From NCBI RefSeq assembly GCF_009769735.1, contig NZ_WSRO01000002.1, forward strand, positions 5,840,001 through 5,904,000: a stretch of DNA of 64,000 nt, read 5' to 3'. The DNA comes from Streptomyces sp. BA2 (GTDB lineage Bacteria; Actinomycetota; Actinomycetes; Streptomycetales; Streptomycetaceae). The position numbers were made by a program, and so were the translations under genes. The notes below the pieces were generated by a model. The model ran no database searches. It was not told the origin of the DNA and worked only from the letters and a program-made list of their open reading frames with translations. Shown piece by piece: positions 55,523 through 63,318 of this stretch. How positions within the stretch are numbered: position 1 is the first letter of the stretch; each line of letters begins with the position of its first letter.

Positions 55523-56239
55523 ATGAACTCACGCCAGCGCCGCGGCGTCATCCTGCTGGTCCTTTCGGTCCTGGCCGCGTTCGGCGCGTTCGCGGGCGTC
55601 CTCTCGGTGATCCGGGACGTGAACTCGAAGGTGGGGCCGGAGGTGGCCGCGTACAAGCTGAAGGGGGACATCGCCCCCTACAAGGAGCTGAGCGCGGACC
55701 AGTTCGAGAAGGTCGAGATGCCGGAGCGGTGGCTCTCGGAGAACGCGGTCACCGATCTGCGCCAGGTCCGCGGCAAGATCGCGGTGACCGAGCTGCGCAA
55801 GGGCTCGCTGCTCCAGACGGACATGATCGTCGACCGTCCCGAACTCGATCCCGGTCAGCAGGAGATCGCCATCATGATCGACGCGGCGACGGGCGTCGCG
55901 GGCAAGATCACGCCGGGGGCGACGGTCAACATCTACGCCACGTTCAAGGGCGAGACCGACAACGCCAAGGATCAGTCGAAGGTGATCGTCGAGTCCGCGA
56001 AGGTGATCGACGTAGGCAAGCTGACCGCACTGGACCCGGACCAGGACGACCGCGGCAGCAGCCGTCGTACGGCGACGGAAGCGGTGCCGATCACGTTCGC
56101 CCTGGACACGGCGGACGCGCAGCGCGTCGCGTACGCGGAGTCGTTCGCCACGCATGTACGGCTCGCCCTGGTCGGCCAGGGCGAGGAGAGCGCGATTCCG
56201 CGGGGCGATCGGACGTACACACTCGACGAGGACAAGTAG
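55523..56239 (+). CDS. cpaB: Flp pilus assembly protein CpaB/RcpC (SAF domain)
   Basis: A 238-residue protein with one N-terminal transmembrane helix (RRGVILLVLSVLAAFGAFAGVLSVI). A SAF domain follows (VAAYKLKGDIAPYKELSADQFEKVEMPERWL, then TELRKGSLLQTDMIV) and the beta-rich RcpC region (DAATGVAGKITPGATVNIYATFKG). It sits in the envelope and is thought to align pilin export. ATG 55523 is the only good start. The next gene candidate begins 12 bp later. Confidence 0.92.
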   Translation: MNSRQRRGVILLVLSVLAAFGAFAGVLSVIRDVNSKVGPEVAAYKLKGDIAPYKELSADQFEKVEMPERWLSENAVTDLRQVRGKIAVTELRKGSLLQTDMIVDRPELDPGQQEIAIMIDAATGVAGKITPGATVNIYATFKGETDNAKDQSKVIVESAKVIDVGKLTALDPDQDDRGSSRRTATEAVPITFALDTADAQRVAYAESFATHVRLALVGQGEESAIPRGDRTYTLDEDK

Positions 56240-56251
56240 GGGGCCCCGCGC

Positions 56252-56701
56252 ATGAGGCGACGCACGTCCGTACCGCCGCGCTGCGGTTCCGCCGGGGCGG
56301 CCCGCTCAAGGCCGCCGCTCCGCGGCGGGTCTCTGGCTCCCGCCGTGGTCGGCTGCCCTGTGCCGCCGCTTCGCGGCGGATCTTTCCCGCCCACCCACCC
56401 GATTGCCCCGCGGGGTAATCGGGTGGGTGGGCGGGAAAAGCCTGTTCGTCGGCACCAACTGCCGAGTGGGAGCAGCCAGGACGCCAAGCCCGCCGCAGGC
56501 GGAAGGCACCCACTGCCGGGTGGAGATGCTCGGGACGTGCAGCCCGTCGCAGGCGGAAGGGGCCCGCTGCCGGGCGGGAGTGCCCGGGGCGTGCAGGCCG
56601 CCGCAGGCGGAGCAGGCCCGCTGCCGAGTGCCGACAGCCAGGACGCCCAGCCCGCCGCAGGCGCCCCGTACAGCCCACCGCCGGGAGGCGATCGCGTATG
56701 A
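56252..56701 (+). CDS. Candidate Gly/Pro/Ala-rich repeat protein between cpaB and the CpaE-TadE gene
   Basis: An open frame of 149 codons runs from ATG 56252 (12 bp after the cpaB stop) to TGA 56701, overlapping the next ATG as ATGA. Its second half is four 18-residue repeats encoded by the 54-bp tandem array (56457-56668), each like LPGGSARGVQAAAGGAGP. The first half spans a 56-bp palindrome of an intergenic repeat family (FPPTHPIAPRGNRVGG is encoded by it). It could be a real low-complexity protein or merely an open frame through non-coding repeats. Other frames of the array are open too. Confidence 0.35.
   Translation: MRRRTSVPPRCGSAGAARSRPPLRGGSLAPAVVGCPVPPLRGGSFPPTHPIAPRGNRVGGREKPVRRHQLPSGSSQDAKPAAGGRHPLPGGDARDVQPVAGGRGPLPGGSARGVQAAAGGAGPLPSADSQDAQPAAGAPYSPPPGGDRV
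56383..56438. repeat. 56-bp near-perfect palindrome of a dispersed repeat family
   Basis: The 22-bp left arm (56383-56404) is exactly complementary to 56417-56438; the centre GCCCCGCGGGGT adds four more pairs. The right arm shares GCGGGGTAATCGGGTGGGTG with 43766 and 43840. In RNA it would form a hairpin of about 27 bp inside the Tad operon. Confidence 0.92.
56457..56668. repeat. Tandem array of 54-bp units (minisatellite)
   Basis: Units at 56457-56510, 56511-56564, 56565-56618 and a 50-bp partial at 56619-56668, each with a CTGCCGRGYG start and a central GCAGGCGGA. Period is 18 codons, so an in-frame repeat protein is possible on either strand. Confidence 0.92.
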
Positions 56702-58314
56702 CGACCCGCATCCTCCCCGCCGTGGGGGACATGGACGCCGCCCGCGCACTCTCCACCCTCACAGGGCAACTGCCGGACGCCGAACCCGCCCTCCCCGTCG
56801 CAGACTCCACCGCCCTGCTCGACACCCTGGCAAGGCTCGCCGCAGAGTCCATCGACGAGCTCCCCGAAGTCGTCCTCATCCATGAGCGCATCGGCCCCGT
56901 CCCCGCCCTCGACCTGATCCGCGACCTCGTCCTCCGCTTCCCCGCGGTAGGCGTCGTCCTCATCACCGCCGACACCAGCTCCGCCCTCCTCACCGCCGCG
57001 ATGGACTCCGGCGCCCGAGGCATCGTCGGCTTCCCCCTCGCGTACGACGCACTCGCCGAGCGGGTGCACGCGGCGGCCGCCTGGTCCGCGGGGATGCGCA
57101 GGCACCTGGGCAGCGCGGGCATAGAGCTCTACGCCGGGCCGGGGGAGACCCCGGGCGGCGGCCACGTCGTAGCGGTGAGCGGCGCCAAGGGAGGCGTGGG
57201 GACCACCCTCGCCGCCGTCCAGCTCGCCCTCGCCGCACGGGCATCCGGCCGCACCGTCGCCCTCCTCGACCTGGACCTCCAGGCGGGCGATGTCTCCTCG
57301 TACCTGGACGTCCAGTTCCGCCGCTCCATCGCCGACCTCGCGTCGATCACCGACATCACGCCCCGCGTCCTCCAGGACGCCGTCTACACCCACGAGACCG
57401 GCATCGGCCTCCTCCTCGCCCCCGGCGAGGGCGAGCAGGGCGAGGAGATCACCGACCGCGTCGCCCGCCAGACGCTCAGCGCCCTGCGCAGCCGCTACGA
57501 CGTCGTACTCGTCGACTGCGGTACGTACGTCACCGGGGCGAGCGCGGCAGCCATCGAACTCGCCGACCAGGCGGTCCTGTTGGTCACCCCGGACGTCGTC
57601 TCCGTACGCGCCGCCAAACGCATGGTGCGCCTGTGGGACCGCCTCCAGATCCGCAAGGCCGAAGAGACGCTCACGGTCGTCAACCGCCACGGCAAGGGCG
57701 CGGAGATCCAGCCCTCCCTGGTGGAACGGGTGACGGGGACGCGCGTGGCCCGCACCACCGTCCCCGCGAACTTCAAGGAACTGCAGGGCGCGGTCGACGC
57801 GGGCCGCATGCAGGACCTGGACAGCAAGTCCACCGTGAAGCAGGCGCTGTGGGCGCTGGCGGGCGAGCTCGGCCTTGTGGACCCGGAGGCGGCGTCCGGC
57901 GGAGCCAAACGGCTGACCCTCCGCAAGCGGGTCGGCGGCGGGGACCGCGGCGCGGTCACGCTGGAGTTCGCGGGCATGTTCCCGCTGCTGCTCACCGTGA
58001 TGGGCCTCCTGTGGCAGTGCGCGCTGTACGGCTACACCTTCTCCCTCGCCGGAAACGCGGCGGACGAGGCCGCACGGGCGGCGACGGCCGCGTACGCGGT
58101 GGGAGAGGGCGGCGCGGCGGCGTGCGAGGCCGCCGCGAAGGAGCATCTGCCGTCGGCGTGGCAGGGCGCGGAGGTGGCCTGCACCGACGAGGGAGCGGTG
58201 TGGAAGGCCCACGTGGACGCGGACGTACCGCTGTTCTTCCCCGGGATCGACGCGGGGTGGAGCGTGAGCGGGGAGGCGGGCGCGGCGAAGGAGGGGGAGG
58301 ACGGTGAAGGGTGA
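56698..58314 (+). CDS. CpaE-like ATPase fused to a TadE-like pseudopilin domain
   Basis: A 538-residue protein. Residues 1-140 are receiver-like (VVLIHERIGPVPALDLIRDLVLRFPAVGVVLITAD). A MinD/CpaE ATPase follows with deviant Walker A SGAKGGVGTTLAAVQLA, LLDLDLQAGDV, VLVDCGTYV and TPDVVSVRAAKRMVRLWDRL (about 160-380). Without a stop it continues into TadE (GDRGAVTLEFAGMFPLLLTVMGLLWQCALYGYTF, about 415-538), with the E of the pseudopilin signature. CpaE localises the Tad machine, and TadE is a minor pseudopilin. The fusion of a cytosolic ATPase to a pseudopilin is unusual. ATG 56698. Confidence 0.9.
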   Translation: MTTRILPAVGDMDAARALSTLTGQLPDAEPALPVADSTALLDTLARLAAESIDELPEVVLIHERIGPVPALDLIRDLVLRFPAVGVVLITADTSSALLTAAMDSGARGIVGFPLAYDALAERVHAAAAWSAGMRRHLGSAGIELYAGPGETPGGGHVVAVSGAKGGVGTTLAAVQLALAARASGRTVALLDLDLQAGDVSSYLDVQFRRSIADLASITDITPRVLQDAVYTHETGIGLLLAPGEGEQGEEITDRVARQTLSALRSRYDVVLVDCGTYVTGASAAAIELADQAVLLVTPDVVSVRAAKRMVRLWDRLQIRKAEETLTVVNRHGKGAEIQPSLVERVTGTRVARTTVPANFKELQGAVDAGRMQDLDSKSTVKQALWALAGELGLVDPEAASGGAKRLTLRKRVGGGDRGAVTLEFAGMFPLLLTVMGLLWQCALYGYTFSLAGNAADEAARAATAAYAVGEGGAAACEAAAKEHLPSAWQGAEVACTDEGAVWKAHVDADVPLFFPGIDAGWSVSGEAGAAKEGEDGEG

Positions 58315-58777
58315 CCCGGCAGCGCTGCGTACCGTCGATCACCGGCTCCGCCGAGTTCGTCCTCAAACGCCGGACGGGCTGGGTCCCCAGCGCCATCAGC
58401 AGCATCAGCGAAAGAGGGTGCGCCTCAACGACGATCGAGGCGTATCCATGCTCGAATTCGCCGGCTTCCTCCCCATCCTGCTCCTCATAGGCCTGGCCGC
58501 CATCCAGCTCGGGCTCGTCGGCTACGCCGTCAACCAGGCAGGATCAGGCGCCCGCGCGGCAGCACGCGTCGCCTCCCAGGGTGAGGGCGGCGAGGCGGCG
58601 GGCCTGGCGGCGATGGACGGGAACCTCGACGCCCAGGTCGCCATCAGCGGTGGCGGCGACACGACGACAGCGGACGTCACCGTCCAAGTCCCCACCCTGC
58701 TCCCCTTCGTGGACGCCGGCTGGTCCGTCACGAAGTCGGCCACCATGCCCAACGACGAAGACGAAGACGGGAGCTGA
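58304..58777 (+). CDS. tadE: TadE-like pseudopilin with a repeat-derived N-terminal extension
   Basis: The pseudopilin core is DDRGVSMLEFAGFLPILLLIGLAAIQLGLVGYAVNQAGSGARAAARVAS, with the conserved Glu and one transmembrane helix, then a beta region ending SVTKSATMPNDEDEDGS. GTG 58304 overlaps the previous gene, and the frame from there passes through the dispersed 48-bp repeat (58334-58381), giving an unusual basic N-terminus. GTG 58418 gives a normal TadE (120 residues) but has a close ribosome site. The true start is uncertain. It ends 10 bp before tadA. Confidence 0.85.
   Translation: MKGDPAALRTVDHRLRRVRPQTPDGLGPQRHQQHQRKRVRLNDDRGVSMLEFAGFLPILLLIGLAAIQLGLVGYAVNQAGSGARAAARVASQGEGGEAAGLAAMDGNLDAQVAISGGGDTTTADVTVQVPTLLPFVDAGWSVTKSATMPNDEDEDGS
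58334..58381 (-). repeat. Dispersed 48-bp intergenic repeat, copy 2
   Basis: Reverse complement of 25893-25940 with 46 of 48 positions identical. It lies between two TadE-type segments, inside the possible N-terminal extension of the gene at 58304. Confidence 0.9.
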
Positions 58778-58787
58778 GAGAGAAAAG

Positions 58788-60146
58788 ATGAGCCTCCGCG
58801 ACCGCATAGCGACGCCGCACGACCACGGCAAGGGAAGCGACCCCAGCCGCGACGACAGCCTCGTGGCGGTGTACCGCTCCAAGCTCCTGGAAGAGATCGA
58901 CCTCGCCGAGATGTCGTCCCTGACGACGGCGGACCGCCGGGTCCGCCTCGAACGCGTCATGGGCCACATCATCAGCCGCGAGGGCCCCGTCCTCTCGACC
59001 TCGGAGCGCTCCCAGCTCATCCGCCGCGTCGTGGACGAGGCCCTGGGACTCGGCGTACTCGAACCGCTCCTCGCCGACGCCTCCATCACGGAGATCATGG
59101 TCAACGGCCCCGACTCGATCTTCGTCGAGCGCGCCGGACGCGTCGAACAGCTCCCCCTCCGCTTCGCGTCGAACGACCAGCTCATGCAGACCATCGAACG
59201 CATCGTCTCCACGGTCAACCGCCGCGTCGACGAGTCGAACCCGATGGTCGACGCGCGCCTGCCCACCGGCGAGCGAGTGAACGTGATCATCCCCCCGCTG
59301 GCCCTCACCGGCGCGACCCTCACCATCCGCCGCTTCCCGCGCGCGTACACGCTGCACGAGCTCATCGGCCTCGGCTCGCTCGACGAGCACATGCTGCTCC
59401 TGCTCTCCGCCTTCGTACGGGCCCGCTTCAACATCATCGTCAGCGGCGGCACAGGCTCCGGAAAGACGACGCTCCTCAACGCACTCTCCGGCCTGCTCCC
59501 CGCCCACGAACGCATCATCACCATCGAGGACTCGGCCGAACTGCAGCTCCAGCAGGACCACGTGATCCGCCTGGAATCCCGCCCCCCGAACGTCGAGGGC
59601 AAAGGCCAGATCACCATTCGCGACCTGGTCCGCAACAGCCTCCGTATGCGCCCCGACCGCATCATCGTCGGCGAGGTCCGAGGCGGCGAGACCCTCGACA
59701 TGCTCCAGGCCATGTCGACGGGCCACGACGGCTCCCTCGCCACGGTCCACGCGAACACGGCGGAGGACGCCCTCATGCGCCTCCAGACCCTCGGCTCGAT
59801 GTCCGAGGTCCAGATCCCGTTCGAGGCGCTGAAGGACCAGATCAACTCGGCGGTCGACGTGGTGGTCCAGCTCGCCCGGCACGCGGACGGCTCCCGCAAG
59901 ATCGCCGAGATCGTCCTTCTCGTCTCGCACGGCCGCGAGCACTTCCGCATCGCCCCGGCGACCCGCTTCGTACCGAGCCAGCCGAGCGTCGGCGGCCTGG
60001 ACCGCCGGGTGCGCGGCTACTTCGAGCACCTGCCGCTGCCGCGTTCCGTCGCCGAGCGGCTGTACGTCGCGGGAGAGCCGGTGCCGCCAGGTTTCGGCGT
60101 GGCCCAGGCCATCGACGTACTGAACACGAGAGAGGCCATCGGCTGA
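58788..60146 (+). CDS. tadA: Tad pilus secretion ATPase TadA/CpaF
   Basis: A 452-residue secretion ATPase. Conserved N-terminal domain (ADASITEIMVNGPDSIFVERAGRVE). Walker A SGGTGSGKTTLLNALSG (about 220), Asp box TIEDSAEL, Walker B MRPDRIIVGEVRGGE and the His box STGHDGSLATVHANT. It powers pilus assembly at the inner membrane with TadB/TadC. ATG 58788 after GAGAGAGAAAAG. Its stop and the tadB start overlap as TGATG (60144-60148). Confidence 0.97.
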   Translation: MSLRDRIATPHDHGKGSDPSRDDSLVAVYRSKLLEEIDLAEMSSLTTADRRVRLERVMGHIISREGPVLSTSERSQLIRRVVDEALGLGVLEPLLADASITEIMVNGPDSIFVERAGRVEQLPLRFASNDQLMQTIERIVSTVNRRVDESNPMVDARLPTGERVNVIIPPLALTGATLTIRRFPRAYTLHELIGLGSLDEHMLLLLSAFVRARFNIIVSGGTGSGKTTLLNALSGLLPAHERIITIEDSAELQLQQDHVIRLESRPPNVEGKGQITIRDLVRNSLRMRPDRIIVGEVRGGETLDMLQAMSTGHDGSLATVHANTAEDALMRLQTLGSMSEVQIPFEALKDQINSAVDVVVQLARHADGSRKIAEIVLLVSHGREHFRIAPATRFVPSQPSVGGLDRRVRGYFEHLPLPRSVAERLYVAGEPVPPGFGVAQAIDVLNTREAIG

Positions 60147-61090
60147 TGGAGAACCAAGCCGCCCTCCTGGCCCTGGGCGCCACGATCCTGACCGGCACGC
60201 TCGCCGTCGCCGGGATCCACTCGTACGCGTCCGGCCGCGCCCAGCGCCAGGCGCTGGTGGACCGCCTGTCGATCGGCCCCGGCACCGGCGAGCCCACGGG
60301 CCGCGGCCGCCGCTTCGGCGCGGTCGACCGCCGCCTGCGCCGCACCCGCCTCGGCCGCTCCATCCACCTGCGCCTCTCGGCGACAGGCCTCGACCTCACG
60401 GCGGGCGAGTTCTTCGTCTACGTCGTGGCGGTCGTCGCCGCGCTCTGGCTGATGGCGGCGGCCACGCTGGCCCCCTTCTTCGGCCCGATCGCGGGCATCG
60501 TGGCGGTCTGGAGCGCGGTGGTCTTCCTCAACTGGCAACGCCAGAAGCGAATAGCGGCGTTCATCAACCAACTCCCGGACGTGGCCCGGATCCTGGCCAA
60601 CGCAACGGCAGCAGGCCTGGCGCTGCGCACATCACTGGCGATGGCGGCGGAGGAACTGGAAGCCCCAGCAGGCGAGGAACTGTCAATGGTGGCAGACCAG
60701 TTGACGCTGGGCCGCTCGATCGACGACACGCTGGGCGAACTGGCGGAACGCCTCCCCTCCCGTGAACTGATAGTCCTCGTAACAACCCTGGTCCTCTCCA
60801 ACAAGGCGGGCGGCTCGGTGGTGAACTCCCTCCGAAACCTCACCCAGACCCTGGAGGACCGCAAGGAGACCCGCAGGGAGGTCCGCACGATGCTCTCGGA
60901 GGTCCACGCGACGGCGTTCACGGTCCCGCTCCTGGGCCTGGGCTCCCTGATCCTGATCAACTCGTCCAATGAGGGAGCACTGGCAAGGGTGACGGGCTCG
61001 CCGATGGGCCAGACGCTGATCCTGATCGCGCTCGGCCTGTACGCGGTGGGCTTCTTCGTGATCAGACGCCTCGGCAAGATCGAAGTGTAG
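60146..61090 (+). CDS. tadB: Tad pilus platform protein TadB
   Basis: A 314-residue GspF-type membrane protein. One N-terminal helix, two central helices (FFVYVVAVVAALWLMAAATLAPFFGPIAGIVAVWSAVVFL) and a C-terminal pair (TVPLLGLGSLILINSS, TLILIALGLYAVGFFVIRRLG) surround the cytoplasmic helical domain (LPDVARILANATAAGLALRTSLAMAAEELEAPAGEEL, SKAGGSVVNSLRNLTQTL-like). It forms the inner-membrane platform with TadC, energised by TadA. Start overlaps the tadA stop by one base. Confidence 0.93.
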   Translation: MENQAALLALGATILTGTLAVAGIHSYASGRAQRQALVDRLSIGPGTGEPTGRGRRFGAVDRRLRRTRLGRSIHLRLSATGLDLTAGEFFVYVVAVVAALWLMAAATLAPFFGPIAGIVAVWSAVVFLNWQRQKRIAAFINQLPDVARILANATAAGLALRTSLAMAAEELEAPAGEELSMVADQLTLGRSIDDTLGELAERLPSRELIVLVTTLVLSNKAGGSVVNSLRNLTQTLEDRKETRREVRTMLSEVHATAFTVPLLGLGSLILINSSNEGALARVTGSPMGQTLILIALGLYAVGFFVIRRLGKIEV

Positions 61091-61102
61091 GGAGCGGTCG
61101 AC

Positions 61103-61993
61103 GTGTTCGGTCTGGCGATGGCGGCCGTGATGGGCCTTGCGGTGGCGGGAGTGTGCCAGGGCATCCGCATGTACCGCGCGGAGGCGAAACTCCCCTCGGA
61201 CCTGGCGATCGCCCTGGAGGTCGGCGCCACCCGCGTCTCGACGGCGGGCTCGGCGGTGGACCGCCTGGGCATGCGCTTCGCGCCGCTGGTCCTGCGCCTG
61301 ATGGGCCAGAAACGGGTGGACGCCAAGCGCCGCAGGATCGACATGGCGGGCAACCCGGGAGGCCTGACGATCGACCGCTATGCGGCGCGCAGAGCGGTCT
61401 ACGGCATCTTCGGCTCAGTGATGGCCCTGGTCTTCCTCACGAACGGCTCCGCACTCTTCGGCGTGCTCACCTTCGCCTTCGGAGTGACGGCGGCGGACGC
61501 GCTGATCTGGCAGGCGATACGGGAACGGCGCGAGGTCATCGACCGCACGCTGCCGGACTTCCTGGACGTACTAGCGGTGGTGGTCTCGGCGGGCCTCGGC
61601 TTCCGCCAGGCGCTGGACCGCGTGGCGGAACGCTACGAGGGCCCGTGGGCGGACGAACTGCGCATCACGCTACGCCAGATGGACATGGGAGTGAGCCGCC
61701 GCCAGGCGTTCGACGAACTACGCCGCAGGAACGCCTCAGAGCAGGTCTCCCAGTTCGTCTCGGCGCTCCAACAGGGCGAGGAACTGGGCTCACCGATCGC
61801 GGACACGCTGATCCAACTGGCAACGGACATGCGCAGAACGGACGCCCAGAACTCCCGCCGCAGGGCGGCCAAGACGATCCCCAAGGCAACGATGGTGACG
61901 CTGGTCTTCATGCTTCCGGCCACGATGATTCTGATCGCGGCGGGGATGTTCCTGGGCTCGGGTTCGGACTTCGGCTCGATTCTGGGGAAGTGA
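61103..61993 (+). CDS. tadC: Tad pilus platform protein TadC
   Basis: A 296-residue GspF-type protein similar in layout to TadB: cytoplasmic domain with LPDFLDVLAVVVSAGLGFRQALDRVAERYEGPWADELRITLRQMDMG and SVSQFVSALQQGEELG, then a last transmembrane helix (MVTLVFMLPATMILIAAGMFLG). GTG 61103 follows GGAGCGG. It is the last gene before a structured intergenic region, so flp and downstream genes may have a separate control. Confidence 0.93.
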   Translation: MFGLAMAAVMGLAVAGVCQGIRMYRAEAKLPSDLAIALEVGATRVSTAGSAVDRLGMRFAPLVLRLMGQKRVDAKRRRIDMAGNPGGLTIDRYAARRAVYGIFGSVMALVFLTNGSALFGVLTFAFGVTAADALIWQAIRERREVIDRTLPDFLDVLAVVVSAGLGFRQALDRVAERYEGPWADELRITLRQMDMGVSRRQAFDELRRRNASEQVSQFVSALQQGEELGSPIADTLIQLATDMRRTDAQNSRRRAAKTIPKATMVTLVFMLPATMILIAAGMFLGSGSDFGSILGK

Positions 61994-62056
61994 GGGTGCC
62001 GTGACCGGTTCGGAGCGGGGCGGGACGGGCGCTGCTATCAAGCCACTGGGCGAAAC

Positions 62057-62170
62057 CTCTTCGCGGCTGCAACCAAGTATGGGACAGTCGCGAGGAGCGT
62101 GGGGAGGGTGCGGTAACCCCGGGGGCGGCCCCTGCCGGGGCTTGCCGCCCCAACCGGCCTTTGCGAAAGG
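62057..62170 (+). ncRNA. Predicted structured RNA region between tadC and flp
   Basis: Three hairpins follow one another. A 13-bp stem (62057-62069 with 62085-62097, two G-U pairs) carries a 15-base loop. GGGGCGGC/GCCGCCCC (62122-62129, 62144-62151) with an inner CCCC/GGGG follows. CCTTT-GCG-AAAGG (62158-62170) is last. The 469-bp gap 61994-62462 has no convincing gene. It could be a terminator-leader, riboswitch-like element or small RNA controlling pilin; it does not match riboswitch classes I can recognise by eye. Confidence 0.5.
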
Positions 62171-62462
62171 TGAGTTCACGGGATCCGCGGGAGGGGAAGT
62201 CGTGAAACACAACGAACCACCGACCAGCAGCTCAAGGACCTCCGCCACACGCCCCCGGGGTGCGTGATGACCTCGCCACAGGGGAAGGGAACTCGCCAAC
62301 TTCCGCGTCTCAAACGGCATTGGTTGCGGAGAGTGGCTGTTGGGTCACATGATCTCGCGTACGTTGCCTATGACGACAGCGGTGACGGAATTGGTTGCGC
62401 CGGCGGTGCGATTCGCGATGCGGGCGCGTGTGCGTGTATCGGGTGGGAGAGAAGGGGCCGTC

Positions 62463-62681
62463 GTGCTGAAGGATCGCGTACTCAGAGTCTGGACCGACTG
62501 GACGGTGACCGTGGCTTCCCGGGTTCGGGGGAGGGGGCGGGATGCGGGGGCTGGGTTTGTGGAGTATGCGGGGTTGATGATTCTTATTGCGGGGATCTTT
62601 ACGTTGATCGACGGCCTCGGGCTGGACGGTCTGATCTCCGGGGCGATCTTGGACGCGGTCAACAACGTAATCGGTGGCTGA
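62463..62681 (+). CDS. flp: Flp pilin
   Basis: A 72-residue prepilin: leader with basic residues (KDRVLRVWTDWTVTVASRVRGRGRDAGA) then the class IVb signature GFVEYAGLMILIAGIFTLIDGLGLDGLI with Glu at position 5 of the mature part after the likely Gly-Ala-Gly cleavage zone. GTG 62463 follows GAGAAGGGG and gives a normal length; the frame is open to 62340. It is the likely major subunit of the Tad pilus. Its stop overlaps the downstream TadG-like frame. Confidence 0.85.
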   Translation: MLKDRVLRVWTDWTVTVASRVRGRGRDAGAGFVEYAGLMILIAGIFTLIDGLGLDGLISGAILDAVNNVIGG

Positions 62682-63286
62682 CGTTCCGTAGCCTGCATGG
62701 TGACCGAGGGCAGACTCTTCCCATCTATATCTGGATGACGGGGATTCTGCTCTTTGTTGCGTTCGCGTTCTTCGCGTTCGCCCAAGCAGCATCCGCACGG
62801 AACGGTGCCCAGTCGGCGGCTGACGCAGCGGCGCTGGCAGCGGGGCAGGACGCCAGGGACGAACTCGTCCAAGGGCTGGGGGAATCCATCGGTCAAGGTG
62901 ATGACTGGCTCGATTGGCTCGATGGTGACAAGTTCACCGGTGACGGTGCGGAGGGTGCGGCTGCTGCTCTTGCTGCCGACAATGATTCGACTGTCATCGG
63001 CTTCGGGCCGGATGAAGTAAACGGCTACCCGGGCTTTCGGGTCGAGATCGAGACTACGTATACAGTCGGGGATTCGATCATTCCTGGCACTGAGTCCATG
63101 CATGCCAAAGCAGAGGCCACCGCCATCGTCAAGCCGCGATGTGATCTGTCTCCATCGGCTGATCCGGAGAAGGTCGTCGAATTTGACTGCGAGGGCGAGG
63201 GCTCTTTCGAGATCGATCCGGATGACTTCCAACTGGATGACCTACCGGACGCATCTGCCCTCTTCTCCGTCCACTTGGCCGACTGA
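62678..63286 (+). CDS. TadG-like Tad pilus protein, apparent CTG start overlapping flp
   Basis: The frame from 62678 reads LTFRSLHGDRGQTLPIYIWMTGILLFVAFAFFAFAQAASARNGAQSAADAAALAAGQDA, the usual TadE/TadG N-terminus with one transmembrane helix and the AADAAALAA motif. A 140-residue external domain with two Cys follows. No ATG/GTG/TTG exists near the expected start: the codon at 62678 is CTG and overlaps the flp stop as CTGA. ATG 62733 would cut off the conserved GDRGQ segment. So a CTG start by translational coupling is inferred. Length about 202 residues. Confidence 0.78.
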   Translation: MTFRSLHGDRGQTLPIYIWMTGILLFVAFAFFAFAQAASARNGAQSAADAAALAAGQDARDELVQGLGESIGQGDDWLDWLDGDKFTGDGAEGAAAALAADNDSTVIGFGPDEVNGYPGFRVEIETTYTVGDSIIPGTESMHAKAEATAIVKPRCDLSPSADPEKVVEFDCEGEGSFEIDPDDFQLDDLPDASALFSVHLAD

Positions 63287-63318
63287 TGAATGATCGACGA
63301 AAGAAGGAAGCCGTAGCG

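Noticed and set aside
55972..58212. 746-codon minus-strand frame opposite cpaB/cpaE
   Set aside because: Shadow of the plus-strand genes, with no domain, no signal and a composition set by third-position GC.
61153..62004. 283-codon plus-strand frame within tadC
   Set aside because: Overlaps tadC in another frame, and the tadC frame carries the conserved helices and motifs.
62001..62267. 88-codon frame between tadC and flp
   Set aside because: Runs through stable hairpins, has no homology that I recognise and fits a non-coding leader better.
61994..62462. Known riboswitch (c-di-AMP, c-di-GMP or cobalamin) upstream of flp
   Set aside because: The hairpin order and conserved bases of those classes were not found, so only an unassigned structured region is reported.
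62264..62677. In-frame upstream extension of the TadG-like gene
   Set aside because: It overlaps flp and reads as a low-quality Gly/Arg-rich stretch; the conserved part begins at 62678.
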